Source of the DNA: Bin87 sp965204395
GTDB lineage: Bacteria; Chloroflexota; Dehalococcoidia; Lucifugimonadales; UBA3495
DNA: 64,000 bases
NCBI GenBank assembly: GCA_965204395.1
Contig: OZ241987.1
Location: 2,728,001 to 2,792,000, forward strand
Direction: 5' to 3'
Positions 34,805-43,517 of this stretch are shown one piece after another. Numbering within the stretch: the stretch's first letter is position 1; every line of letters begins with the position of its first letter. The notes under the pieces are model-generated. The model had not been told where the DNA came from. It made no database searches and saw only the letters and a program-made list of their open reading frames with translations. Both the position numbers and the translations under genes were made by a program.

Positions 34805-36217
34805 ATGACGGTACGATTTGCAAAAAAGGAATTCAGGAACCGGTTGCGTCAAATCGCCGATTTCGCGCTCCGATACGCTGACCACAGGCTCCCCAAACCC
34901 GACCAACGTTTCGGTGCAGACGAGGCCCAAGCTTATATCCGAACGGTCTGGGAGGGGTGGAAGATGGCACAATTTTGCATTGTCGAAGAGTTGACGCACA
35001 TATCCAGGCAGCGGGCCGCGCTTGGACAGTTAAAAAAAGACGCCCGAAAAAACGGCAATCGAGAACTGGCAAACTCGGTTGGCACTGCCATCAGCGGATT
35101 GGATTACGCGGAGACGATGTTAAGGACAGTCGCAAACTCGATGATCTGGACCATGTTCGGGTCCCGCAGATGGATAGTTCGGAGGCTTTGGGCCGCAGGT
35201 CAGCCGGTTCCGGTTACCTCCATCAGCCAGGAGACCACTCTTTTTGTTGACGAAATCAACCAGAACACGGAATCGGTGGCTCTTATGGCAGACATCACGT
35301 CCTTAGTTGATGTCGGTGATGTAATCGTGGCGCATCTGGGGCCGGAACACCGAGAGCCCTATATCATTGAACTCAAAGAAGGCGAAATAAACAATCGGAT
35401 CGTTTCCATGGTTGAGAAATACGGAACGGATCCTTTGGATGTGCCGTCCGAGGTGCTCGCTGGGATCGACAGGGAAATTGGGCCGCATGGGCGCAAGCAT
35501 TTCGAGCGGGTGGCTCGTCAGAATAAACGGGCCCGCAATTTCGAATCGATCGCCAACGATGATGTTGGCACAGACCCTGAGACTGGCGCCGCGATGCGCA
35601 ACATAGGTCCTGAATTGGATGTCCGAACTTACGACTCCGATTTAATGGAGATGATGCGCACAGCTTCCAACGCGGGGAGCGCGTTGGATTGTATAGATGG
35701 TTGTTTATGGGTTGGCGTTTACTGCTCAGCACCGGCGCAAGACAAACTTCGAGATGATTTTCTCCGGGAGATCGCCGGACATGGTGCCGGCCACTCATTT
35801 ACGGTGTGGAATCTACGCAGTGTGAGCACCGACCCCAGGCTGCAGCCCGTGTTTCTCCGCGCCTTGGATTCCGAGGCCATCCTTGACATCCTGCTCGGCG
35901 ACGTACAAATCCTCGTATACATAGACTGGGATGCGTTTTTCCAGCAAGTGAGGCAGGCCAGTATAAGCGCTCGATGGACAACACGTGAGGAGCGAAAAGA
36001 AATAACCGAGCACTACTATCAAGAGCGCGCTTTCAGGCAAGATGCTCGAATTCCTGTGTTGGAGAAGGATGGATCGGAATTGAGGCTAATTGGGGGTGTT
36101 GTAGCACGCATAGTTACCGAAGGGCTTTCCCCGCTGTGTTTACTGGAGATAATCAATATGCAGTTTCGCGGTTGGGATCAATCCGACGAAAATCCCGGCA
36201 CTGGTTCCCAATCATAG
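34805..36217 (+). CDS. Hypothetical protein with nuclease-like motif
   Basis: 470 residues, family not recognised. The N-terminal half is helical (residues 1-130). A strand-rich centre contains VDVGDVIVAHLGPEHREPYIIELKEG, where D172, E189 and K191 fit a PD-(D/E)xK core (D-x16-ExK). The C-terminal third has GCLWVGVYCSAPAQDKL and VQILVYIDWDAFFQQVRQ. It is free-standing on the plus strand; the neighbours are an IS110 element and a HEPN-like gene pair. A role as a defence or restriction nuclease is my inference from the motif and location. Confidence 0.55.
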   Translation: MTVRFAKKEFRNRLRQIADFALRYADHRLPKPDQRFGADEAQAYIRTVWEGWKMAQFCIVEELTHISRQRAALGQLKKDARKNGNRELANSVGTAISGLDYAETMLRTVANSMIWTMFGSRRWIVRRLWAAGQPVPVTSISQETTLFVDEINQNTESVALMADITSLVDVGDVIVAHLGPEHREPYIIELKEGEINNRIVSMVEKYGTDPLDVPSEVLAGIDREIGPHGRKHFERVARQNKRARNFESIANDDVGTDPETGAAMRNIGPELDVRTYDSDLMEMMRTASNAGSALDCIDGCLWVGVYCSAPAQDKLRDDFLREIAGHGAGHSFTVWNLRSVSTDPRLQPVFLRALDSEAILDILLGDVQILVYIDWDAFFQQVRQASISARWTTREERKEITEHYYQERAFRQDARIPVLEKDGSELRLIGGVVARIVTEGLSPLCLLEIINMQFRGWDQSDENPGTGSQS

Positions 36218-36402
36218 GCGGGGCTTGACGTACGTCTTGAAACGCGCCGCATCTCCGCTAATCCAAGGTAGTAAGACCGCCATCATACCTCCGCTGGTGT
36301 CTGGATGCCGGCACGATATTCCGCTATTCGATGACCGTTTGACCGACTACATGCGCTTTCCGTAATCTTCTGGCTGACGGATCCTCAAGGAGATGCGACC
36401 AC

Positions 36403-36690
36403 ATGACCGCCAAACCTCCTCTCCTAGACCACGCAAAGGATCTCGTATCCAGAGAACTCCCCAGATATTTGGGCCCGTCCTTCGACATTCAAAACATCAT
36501 CGTCGGCACGTTTCACCACGACGATGAAGACCTGGTTCACGTCACCGTTTATCTGAAGCCCGGCCACCCCGACATCGACCCGCACGTGCTTGTGCGTTTC
36601 GACGACGATATGCACGACCGTTTTGTAGGACAGGGATTTGCCCGGCCGCCGGCCATCAGCTACAGCGATTCGTACGAGGCGACCTCTTGA
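36403..36690 (+). CDS. Small protein upstream of a HEPN-like gene
   Basis: 95 residues, unrecognised: LLDHAKDLVSRELPRYLGPSFDIQNIIVGTFHHDDEDLVHVTVYLKPGHPDIDPHVLVRFDDDMHDRFV. Strand-rich with many Asp/His. An AGGAG lies 7-8 bases before the ATG. Its TGA overlaps the TTG start of the next gene by two bases, so the two are translationally coupled. That is the usual layout of a toxin-antitoxin pair, and this small protein would be the antitoxin or regulatory partner. Confidence 0.65.
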   Translation: MTAKPPLLDHAKDLVSRELPRYLGPSFDIQNIIVGTFHHDDEDLVHVTVYLKPGHPDIDPHVLVRFDDDMHDRFVGQGFARPPAISYSDSYEATS

Positions 36691-37202
36691 CCAATACCAC
36701 GTCCGATGAGCTTTCCTCACCACCTCCGCTCCCGCTGCATTGGCTGGACCTCATCAACTCTGCGCTGGAATCCCTCGAACCGACGGCCGCTCACCCCCGG
36801 CCGACCCGTGCGACGGCGCACCGAGCCGTCAGCACAGCCTATTACGCCGCATTCCACGCCCTCATGGAAAGCAACGCGTCCAGCGTAATCCCTCGTCCTG
36901 ACACTGCACTAAAAGCCGAAGCGTGGACGCAGATCTACCGCATGCCCAGCCACCAAGAAGTTCGCAACCGCCTGGTGGCTGCCAGGCCAATGCTTCCCGA
37001 GCCCGCGCGCTCTTTTACTTCCCAGCTCTCCAATTTGGGTGACACCCGCATTAACGCTGACTACAATCCCAGACACACATTCGACCACATGGCCGCACGG
37101 GTTTGGCTCCAACGCGCTGAATTCGCCATTGCCGCGTTCCTTAAGATGCCGCCCGATGAGCGTGCTGCAATCGCCGCCATCACATTGACCCGAAAGGTCT
37201 AA
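36687..37202 (+). CDS. HEPN-like domain protein
   Basis: 171 residues from a TTG that overlaps the previous stop. The segment RATAHRAVSTAYYAAFHALMESNASSVIPR, an amphipathic helix with AYYAAFHAL, is typical of HEPN-type helical bundles, with a second conserved helix AARVWLQRAEFAIAAFLKM near the end. HEPN domains are often RNases or helical partners in toxin-antitoxin and defence systems. The canonical RxxxxH is not plainly present, so catalysis is uncertain. The gene at 52800 has the same layout (VASAYYAKYHALARSN). Partner: the coupled small gene upstream. Confidence 0.65.
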   Translation: MTNTTSDELSSPPPLPLHWLDLINSALESLEPTAAHPRPTRATAHRAVSTAYYAAFHALMESNASSVIPRPDTALKAEAWTQIYRMPSHQEVRNRLVAARPMLPEPARSFTSQLSNLGDTRINADYNPRHTFDHMAARVWLQRAEFAIAAFLKMPPDERAAIAAITLTRKV

Positions 37203-37540
37203 CCGCAGGCTCATCATATGTCGCACGCCACTGACGCAGTACATACCACCGTGGACGTGATCAGCCGAGGGCAATGGCGCCGGTGCCGGCTTATGTCGTG
37301 GCAATCATCAGGTGATGAGCAGCGAAGGCGCCGCTTGGACGGGTCCATTTTGACGCAAGTGTGGATAACGTGAGGGGAATCACACCGGGGCAATCGCATC
37401 TTTAGTTGCCGGTTCATCGATGGAAATGTCAGCATATAGGAGGCGTCCAGCATATTCGCGCCGGCGACCCGGACCGTCCGCACCCGTCGCTCGACGACGC
37501 GCCGATGTCGGCCGATCACTGCAGTCCACACCAACTCCAA
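37203..37540. other. Gap, no gene seen; possible IS-end remnant
   Basis: No coding frame. At about 37390 the bases GGGGCAATCGCATCTTTA resemble one ISAs1 end (GCAGGGCAATCGCGTCTTA), without a partner end nearby; a chance match is possible. Confidence 0.35.
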
Positions 37541-38926
37541 CTAGCTCTGGGGAAAAATCCGTTGCGGTACTGCAACCAGTTCCGAAATCGCGAACTGCAT
37601 TTCCCGGCGAGCGATGAGACGCGACGACTTGGAGGCCGCCTCACAAATAACGCGAAATCGGAAGTGTTCGTCTCTGGCCAAGATTATGTAGCCCCAGTCT
37701 TGATCGGCCTTGTGCTGAACCACCACTCCCAGAAAGCTCTCTGTCTCGTCCATGAACCATCCCTCCTCTGTCAGGTAAGGATTTGATCCTTGGAAGGAGA
37801 AGCCGCACATATATTCGAACTCGCTCTTGGCAATCGCTGAAACGTAGACCCTCGCAACTTTGGGAGGACGGCTCTCGCGATCAGTGAACTGTACGATCCG
37901 AGTTTTGGACGAGAATGGGTGCCAGTAGGTGACTTCCGTTTGGTACAGCCCATTCTCGACGTACCCTTCAAGAGCGTCAGGAAAATAGCCTCTGGGAACA
38001 GGGTATAGAGCGTCCGGGTTATGGTGAACTACAAGGCCTTGGCCCCAGGACTCAGCGAAAGGAGGCTCGGCGAGACTATATTCAAAATACGTGGGATCCA
38101 TCGCGTCGGGGTCAGGATTTAAACAGTAACCGCACCTGGAAATATCAAAATACCCGATGCCGAATCCTTGTTGATATCCCATCCTGGTGAACTTGGCATG
38201 AGTGCCGCTGTTGCTGAACATCACGGCGCTGACATGCTCGGTGCCAGGTTGCCCGAAAAAGTTCGAAGGGATTGTCTTGTCCCGGTATTTGTGGGCATCC
38301 ACAATGGTCGAGTCGACCACCAAATGTCCTTCCGTTGTCCAGCCGGCTGAACTACGCTGGCCAAAAAGGTACTGGGCGAGGCCATTGTCAGCCAGGGCCA
38401 ACGACTCTTCATTGAAATACGCCTGGATAGCCAGGACAAATGGCCGCTCTCGACAATGTTCCAGCTCCCAATACCGATTCTTGAGTTTTGAAAACAAAGG
38501 GCTGCCAAACCTGATGGGAACCTCTTCGTTCTGGAAGCGCGCCAATTCCATCTCATCCAGCCGGGAAGGCAGGACCTCGTCGGAAAACAAGTTTCCTTGC
38601 GAGGGATTCACAGTAGTCGCTTCCACCGAAACCGTAACCCCATCCCGAGTAACGGTGAAATCCGGGCTGGGATGACTTCTGTCTAGGTCAAACCCAGATT
38701 TGGAGAAATAGGCGAAGAGGTAAAGCTCAAAAAACCTGGCGTCAAACCCCGTGGTCTGAAACTGTTCCAAAAAATTGCCGTCCGGATCTTCAAAGTCCTG
38801 ATAAATCAGGTCCAGCATATTCCGGGTAGGGTGATAGTTTGGGGCGTCTACCAATGACTTGAAGGGGAGGTTGAGTTTCTCCGGCGGGACGCTGGGGAGA
38901 AAAAGGCTTTTCTTTAGGTCGGCCAT
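37541..38926 (-). CDS. Hypothetical protein with PD-(D/E)xK-like segment
   Basis: About 461 residues from ATG at 38926 (MADLKKSLFLPSVPPEKLNLPFK). The part DARFFELYLFAYFSKSGFDLDRSHPSPDFTVTRDGVTVSVEATTVNPSQG has the E...PDF...VEA arrangement of PD-(D/E)xK-like nuclease folds, with E, D, E and a Thr instead of the lysine. Two cysteines lie in DISRCGYCLNP. I recall similar proteins annotated with the uninformative name glycosaminoglycan attachment site. It ends FAISELVAVPQRIFPQS. Function unknown. Confidence 0.6.
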   Translation of the reverse strand: MADLKKSLFLPSVPPEKLNLPFKSLVDAPNYHPTRNMLDLIYQDFEDPDGNFLEQFQTTGFDARFFELYLFAYFSKSGFDLDRSHPSPDFTVTRDGVTVSVEATTVNPSQGNLFSDEVLPSRLDEMELARFQNEEVPIRFGSPLFSKLKNRYWELEHCRERPFVLAIQAYFNEESLALADNGLAQYLFGQRSSAGWTTEGHLVVDSTIVDAHKYRDKTIPSNFFGQPGTEHVSAVMFSNSGTHAKFTRMGYQQGFGIGYFDISRCGYCLNPDPDAMDPTYFEYSLAEPPFAESWGQGLVVHHNPDALYPVPRGYFPDALEGYVENGLYQTEVTYWHPFSSKTRIVQFTDRESRPPKVARVYVSAIAKSEFEYMCGFSFQGSNPYLTEEGWFMDETESFLGVVVQHKADQDWGYIILARDEHFRFRVICEAASKSSRLIARREMQFAISELVAVPQRIFPQS

Positions 38927-39550
38927 GACATGACCACTCCTCAAAATCTTTGCCGCAACGGTCGTCTGCCGCTCGCAGTTGGCGCAATCGGGGATCCACC
39001 ATAACACCGCCGAATCTCTTCAACGGTCTCACGAAATCACGGGCAGTGCCCGTTAGCCGAGGTGGCAGCGCATTTCCAATCTCCGTTATAAGGGTGACAA
39101 TGCCGAACCGGAGCTTGGTTCCCGTCGGCGGTTACGGCAGGGACGTTTCGCGACCGTCGTAAAAAGTCACAACTCTCCTTGGTCGTCGGCGACCCCTGTC
39201 GTTGGTACTCCACCGGGTTCACCGTAGCGCTAGGACGGGCAGCAACGGCATTCCGAAGAAAATCGCGGTCATGGGAGGGTCCCCGGAGGCAGGTTATCGG
39301 GGCGATTTGGGGGCGATTTTGGCGGGTGAAAGATGCGCGATAATCATATTATCGCGCGGCGAATAGACGTTCGCAAGTGGGGCGCATGGCCCTGTTTCCA
39401 CCGTCGTTTGCCTGACCACGGGGGCCGGAAAACCGCCTGGGATAAGGGTTTGCCCTCCCCGCGCTCGGGGAGAGCGCCGGATCCTGCCGCGCGGCCACGT
39501 CCGTCGCGGCGCCGGCGATCGGCGCGATCAATGGATAGGTATTCATTGGA
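38927..39550. other. Gap of about 620 bases, no gene seen
   Basis: No convincing reading frame on either strand. It includes the strong palindrome at 39335 and a G-rich run before it (GGGGCGATTTGGGGGCGATTTTGGCGGG pattern of repeated GGCGATTT, near 39300). The right end abuts an IS1182-type element. Confidence 0.45.
39335..39357. repeat. Perfect 10-bp inverted repeat with 3-base loop
   Basis: GCGCGATAAT, then CAT, then ATTATCGCGC. It could be an operator for a dimeric regulator or a hairpin; no U tract follows, so a terminator is less likely. Confidence 0.7.
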
Positions 39551-41223
39551 GAGCCTGTCCCAAAAAGAGGTTGGGGTATGGGGAGTTCGCGAAGGATGGC
39601 AGGATTGGCAGAAGGAACCATCCTGAAGGGCGTAGAGCAGACGATGGTCTGCAACGGGAAGGTTGTCGCTCTCTTCAACCCCGGTTCAGGCAGCAGGATG
39701 AAGCGAGAGCTCCTGATGTATAAATGGAGACTAAAGACCGCCACACCCGCCAGAGGGTGCGCAGGTTGAAGGCTGTGGCCAACATGGTCCATTCAGCCGC
39801 CACGTTGACAATGCCGCGCAACAGGAATCTCCGAGCTCCCTGTTCCTCCTTGATGATGCCGAAGACCGGTTCCACCAAGTGCTTTCTCAAGTCATAGACC
39901 TGTTTCGCGTCCTCGGTCTCCATCCACGCACGATGATCGCGCAGCACCGCATCATAAGGACCTATCGCCAGGCTGCGTCCAAGGCGGCCGTCCTTCGTAC
40001 ACTCTCCAAAGGCTGGACATGCCCGGCATACAGCCCCAGATGCCCGATAGACCCGCATCGGCGCTCCCTTATAGTCCCTGATGCGTACGAAGCGCAGGGA
40101 CTGCCCGTGAGGGCAACTGTAGCTGTCGCCCTCCTGATCGTATGTGAAGTGGTCCTTGTGATACGGATGTCCCACTGGTCGTTGCGATGGCTCCGGCATC
40201 GCGACCCGCTGGCCTCTCCGGACGCATTCATCCAGGTGGCTGCCGCCGTAATAGCCGGCATCGGCCAACGTCATCGGCACTCTCATGCCCGTGGTTTCCT
40301 CCGACTTTTCCACCATAGCAGTCAGCCGGCCGTAGTCAACCGGCTCGTCCACGACATCAACCGCCGTCACCAACATGCCGGTCATTTCCCCGTCCCAAGC
40401 TATTGGGGAAACCATCGCCTGGGCATTGTAGCTAAGCGCGAAACCCTCACGGATTTTCATTTTCCGAGCGTCATGGTCAGTCAGGTTGATTCGCTTGTAG
40501 CCTTCTCGACTGGCGAGTTCGCCCATCGCCCGACGCACCTGTTCCCGCAGGGTCTCCTTGTCCGACAACTCCTCTGGCAGATTGGCGACCGCGGCATCCT
40601 CTCCTGCTTCGTTCTGGGCCTCCAGGTCTGCGATGGCCCTCTCCACCCGGTCCAGTAACCGTTCCAGTCCCTCATCATCGTAGGTTGGGTCTCCCGCTGC
40701 GTTCGCTCTCACCTTCGTCCCATCCACCGCCTGCACTGCCAGGTCAACCAACTTCATGGTCACCGCCGTGCGTACCGTACGCTCGAACAACCTCCGCATC
40801 GCCTGTCGATGTCCCTTGTAGAACCGCCACAGAGTATTGTGGTCAGGATGCTGCCACCCCGTCAGCCACAGGTACGGTATCTGGTCCCGGCAGGCCGCCT
40901 CCAGCTTGCGACATGACCGCACTCCGGTCATGAAGCCATACAGCCACACGCTCAGCAGTGCTCTGGGATGGTAGGCCGGCGCTCCCAGTGGGTCTCCTTC
41001 TATCTCCACGCCTAATTCCGCCCAGCCTTCCTTGTCCAGAGCATCGACGAACTCGGCCACGAATCGCGCCGGATGGTCCAACGGCAGCAGGTCGTCCAAG
41101 GACGGCGGCAACAGCCACATCTGTTCCCGGTCCATATCACGAAGCGGCATCGCCGACCTCCATGTCCAACTTTTGGACCCCAGTCTACACCCCAACAACT
41201 TTCCCGGATTTTGAGACAGGCTC
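39551..41223 (-). mobile_element. IS1182-type insertion sequence with short ends
   Basis: About 1673 bp with inverted ends GAGCCTGTCCCAAAA and the reverse of TTTTGAGACAGGCTC (14 of 15 matching). It carries one intact transposase and is unrelated at sequence level to the IS1182 element at 15653. A target duplication is not clear. Confidence 0.85.
39675..41150 (-). CDS. IS1182-family transposase, intact
   Basis: About 491 residues from ATG at 41150 with GGAGG 7 bases upstream; the longer frame to 41270 runs over the end of the element. Features are MPLRDMDREQMWLLPPSLDDLLPLDHPARFVAEFVDALD (DUF772-like start), VDGTKVRANAAGDPTYDDEG, GMLVTAVDVVDEPVDYGRL, LADAGYYGGSHLDEC and the Cys cluster GAVCRACPAFGECTKDGR, with the family tail EPVFGIIKEEQGARRFLLRG. 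D in VDGTK, D in LADAGYY and E in EPVFG are the likely DDE residues. It contains no 15-bp palindrome. Probably active. Confidence 0.9.
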   Translation of the reverse strand: MPLRDMDREQMWLLPPSLDDLLPLDHPARFVAEFVDALDKEGWAELGVEIEGDPLGAPAYHPRALLSVWLYGFMTGVRSCRKLEAACRDQIPYLWLTGWQHPDHNTLWRFYKGHRQAMRRLFERTVRTAVTMKLVDLAVQAVDGTKVRANAAGDPTYDDEGLERLLDRVERAIADLEAQNEAGEDAAVANLPEELSDKETLREQVRRAMGELASREGYKRINLTDHDARKMKIREGFALSYNAQAMVSPIAWDGEMTGMLVTAVDVVDEPVDYGRLTAMVEKSEETTGMRVPMTLADAGYYGGSHLDECVRRGQRVAMPEPSQRPVGHPYHKDHFTYDQEGDSYSCPHGQSLRFVRIRDYKGAPMRVYRASGAVCRACPAFGECTKDGRLGRSLAIGPYDAVLRDHRAWMETEDAKQVYDLRKHLVEPVFGIIKEEQGARRFLLRGIVNVAAEWTMLATAFNLRTLWRVWRSLVSIYTSGALASSCCLNRG

Positions 41224-41340
41224 TGCATTCCATTGGCTACCGGTCCACGGCCGGGCGCCGTCCCGGGCAAAACGCGAAGGGGCGCCGGAGGGGTTCACTA
41301 CAATCCGGCAAGCGCGACCAATCACCCGGAGGTGAAAACC

Positions 41341-41538
41341 ATGCCCCAATGCGTTGCCTGCGGCGCCGAGCTGGAGCCGCCCGTACGCACTCCCCACATC
41401 GTCTACGTCCAGACCCTCTACCGCATCGGCGGCCAGAACTACTGCCGCCACCACATCATCAAAGCCGCCGTGGCCGCCGGCGTGATCACCGCGGTCAAGG
41501 CCGGCGCCGGTCCGGCGGTGAGCGTGTCACGGGAGTAA
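41341..41538 (+). CDS. Small Cys/His protein, copy 1 (solitary)
   Basis: 65 residues: MPQCVACGAELEPPVRTPH, then IVYVQTLYRIGGQNYCRHHIIKAAVAAGVITAVKAG. C4, C7 and the CRHH group would make a small zinc site. AGGTG lies before the ATG. Two further copies occur at 47154 and 53502, both followed by an ASCH-domain gene; here the partner is missing and a broken resolvase follows. The start and RBS region are conserved in all three. Function unknown, but the link with ASCH suggests an RNA- or nucleotide-related role. Confidence 0.7.
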   Translation: MPQCVACGAELEPPVRTPHIVYVQTLYRIGGQNYCRHHIIKAAVAAGVITAVKAGAGPAVSVSRE

Positions 41539-41579
41539 ACCCTGCCGCTGCTACAGGTGCAATCTCGTAGGACAAGGCG

Positions 41580-41876
41580 AAAGGGTTCACGATGAACACC
41601 CTTTGTCGGGTCGATTCCAGTAAAAAACAGAGTGGTGGCTGCCTTCACTGAGTTCGAAGCCGACCTCATCCGCATGCGCACTCGTGCGGTCATGGCCATC
41701 GCCCGCACCAAGGGGAAATTGCGCGGCAAACAGCCCAAAAGTCCGATAGACAGCGGCGGGAACTCTGCCGCATGCATGCCACCGCAAGTATTCCATCAGC
41801 GGTCTCGCCGAGCTCTTCTTCGTATCAAGGCCAACCGTCTATCGCACACTCAACCGACGTCTTTCCCCTTAGCGTA
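41580..41876 (+). pseudogene. Serine recombinase (resolvase) C-terminal remnant
   Basis: Frame 1 gives AAFTEFEADLIRMRTRAVMAIARTKGKLRGKQPK, the E-helix of a resolvase; a change of frame near 41775 then gives YSISGLAELFFVSRPTVYRTLNRRLSP, the C-terminal helix-turn-helix. The N-terminal catalytic serine part is missing. It is on the plus strand after the small Cys/His gene. Confidence 0.75.
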
Positions 41877-41879
41877 AGA

Positions 41880-42363
41880 TCCTGTCCCCTACCGGAATCG
41901 CCTCCACCCTGTGCCAGGCTACGGAGCCGACGTCGATCGACGTAGCGGCCGTCAGACAGCGTGATGGGCCCGGCCACGCCGACATCGATGCCCACTGTTC
42001 GTTCCGGCAGATCCGCTGCCAGTTCCGGATCCGCGTGGCCATATACCAGGGGCGCCAAAACGCGCCGCGGCGTCCTGGTGATACGGATATTCAAGGTTGA
42101 CCATATGGGGGTGGCCGACGCACACCGATTGCCATCGTCGGCCGGCCCTTGATGCGAATAGTTGCCCTGGTGCCGGCAGCGTTGACCTGCAGGAAACGGT
42201 CCGCGCCGGAATAGACCTCGAGTATGCAGAACCGGCTCTCCGTGGCTTGAACCGCTGATGGACGTGCGGCACATCCGCCAGACATCGCGCCGTTCCTACA
42301 GGGCAGCGTTGTAGAGCCGGCATTGGGCAGCGAGCTGGTCATCCAGCCGGTGGTTACCATCAC
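41880..42363 (-). pseudogene. TnpB-like (IS200/IS605) remnant, several frameshifts
   Basis: Fragments in different frames: RLYNAALQERRDVW near the N-terminal end (about 42310), then the RuvC part ERTVGIDVGVAGPITLSDGRYVDRRRLRSLA (about 41920-42000). The middle can be read only with frame changes. The C-terminal half with the zinc finger is absent. This is a second, independent tnpB-type remnant besides the one at 19969. Confidence 0.6.
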
Positions 42364-42581
42364 GGGTGAGCCGAATCCTGAACTGACACGATCGCGCGGA
42401 TGTATAATTCGCCATTGCAGGTTCTACCTCCAAGCAGGTGCTTACTAAAGTCGTCGGAGCAGCCACTCCGCCCTTGTATCTTGACCCGGCGTTGACCGTC
42501 AGGACATCTGGTCAACGATAATAAACCTGAGCTCGTGCCGGAGAAGCGATTCTGACGGCATATCATCCCGAGAGGTGTATT

Positions 42582-42752
42582 GTGGCAACTCGGAGAGTGA
42601 CTTTATTCGTTCATGTGGACATCGATACACGCAGCCGCAGGGACGCGCGCTCTAAGGCAGAGGACCTCAAGAAGTGGGTGGAGGAGCGAATGCAACAGGA
42701 TAAGGCACGGTGGGTTGAGGGCTACGATGTTGACTATTCGATAGACCCGTAA
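42582..42752 (+). CDS. Small charged protein, 56 residues
   Basis: GTG start with GAGAGG a few bases upstream. The protein is MATRRVTLFVHVDIDTRSRR, then ARSKAEDLKKWVEERMQQDKARWVEGYDVDYSIDP: a strand followed by a long charged helix, a compact fold of no family I know. It ends 10 bases before the membrane-protein gene, so the two are probably transcribed together. It is too short for default gene callers and could easily be missed. Confidence 0.5.
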   Translation: MATRRVTLFVHVDIDTRSRRDARSKAEDLKKWVEERMQQDKARWVEGYDVDYSIDP

Positions 42753-42762
42753 TCTGCGCAAA

Positions 42763-43257
42763 ATGTTGACTGCCATTGCCAAACTCCTTATCGGAGCTCC
42801 GATAGTGATCATCATCAAGGCGTTATGGCCAATCTTGTTGGCCTTCTTCCTGGTGGTGGCACTGTGCTCGTGGTGGCGCCGCCACCTGCGAGCGACAATA
42901 GGGACCGGCGTATTCATGGTCTCAGGTACCGCCTTGATATTTGCGTTGATGAACGATTGCCGATACCCGTACCGGCAATGGCAATCTACCGGACTTGACC
43001 TCCTCACAACCATCGGTGGATTTTGGTTGGGTATGATAATAGCGCGCGCGGTCAATCCTCAAACGGAGTCCCAGACCAATGGGGCGCAAGGGACCCTTTG
43101 GTGGAAGGTTCCACTCCTGCTCGCAATTGGTCTAATAGTCGCAACTGGTCTAGTGCTAGCTAACGAAACTCCGAACAACCTCGTGATCTTCATTTGGGCA
43201 TTGGGGCTACCAATTTTGGGCGCAGCCGCCAAGCGCCGCTGGCCTGGGATATTTTGA
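42763..43257 (+). CDS. Membrane protein with four predicted helices
   Basis: 164 residues, unrecognised. Hydrophobic segments are at about residues 8-37 (LIGAPIVIIIKALWPILLAFFLVVALCSW, possibly two), 44-62 (TIGTGVFMVSGTALIFALM), 80-95 and 113-155 (VPLLLAIGLIVATGLVLA and NNLVIFIWALGLPILGA). Basic residues cluster at WWRRHLR, consistent with a cytoplasmic loop. No catalytic motif. It is 10 bases downstream of the 56-residue gene. Confidence 0.6.
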   Translation: MLTAIAKLLIGAPIVIIIKALWPILLAFFLVVALCSWWRRHLRATIGTGVFMVSGTALIFALMNDCRYPYRQWQSTGLDLLTTIGGFWLGMIIARAVNPQTESQTNGAQGTLWWKVPLLLAIGLIVATGLVLANETPNNLVIFIWALGLPILGAAAKRRWPGIF

Positions 43258-43429
43258 GGCTGAAGCAACAGGTGCCGATGATATTCAACGATCAGACAAT
43301 CGACTAATCAGTGAGCTAGTGCTTGCCCAGGCCCGAAAACGCAAGGTCGCTGAAAAATCTCGTTGCAATCCTTGCATTGGGTCGCTCGCCCGGGCCATCC
43401 GACTGGCCAGCAACGGTGATTGAATGCCC

Positions 43430-43461
43430 GCATCGGCCCCTGCGGTCAACGGCGGGCTGTC
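43430..43461 (+). repeat. Intergenic repeat, copy 1
   Basis: GGCCCCTGCGGTCAACGGCG and flanks, related to copies at 44207 and 44930. Lies in the 260-base gap before the CAP-domain gene. Confidence 0.55.
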
Positions 43462-43517
43462 AACTTGACCTCTGGCAATCTGTTTAGCACGGTATTAGGA
43501 TCATCGCGAGGCGCGTC

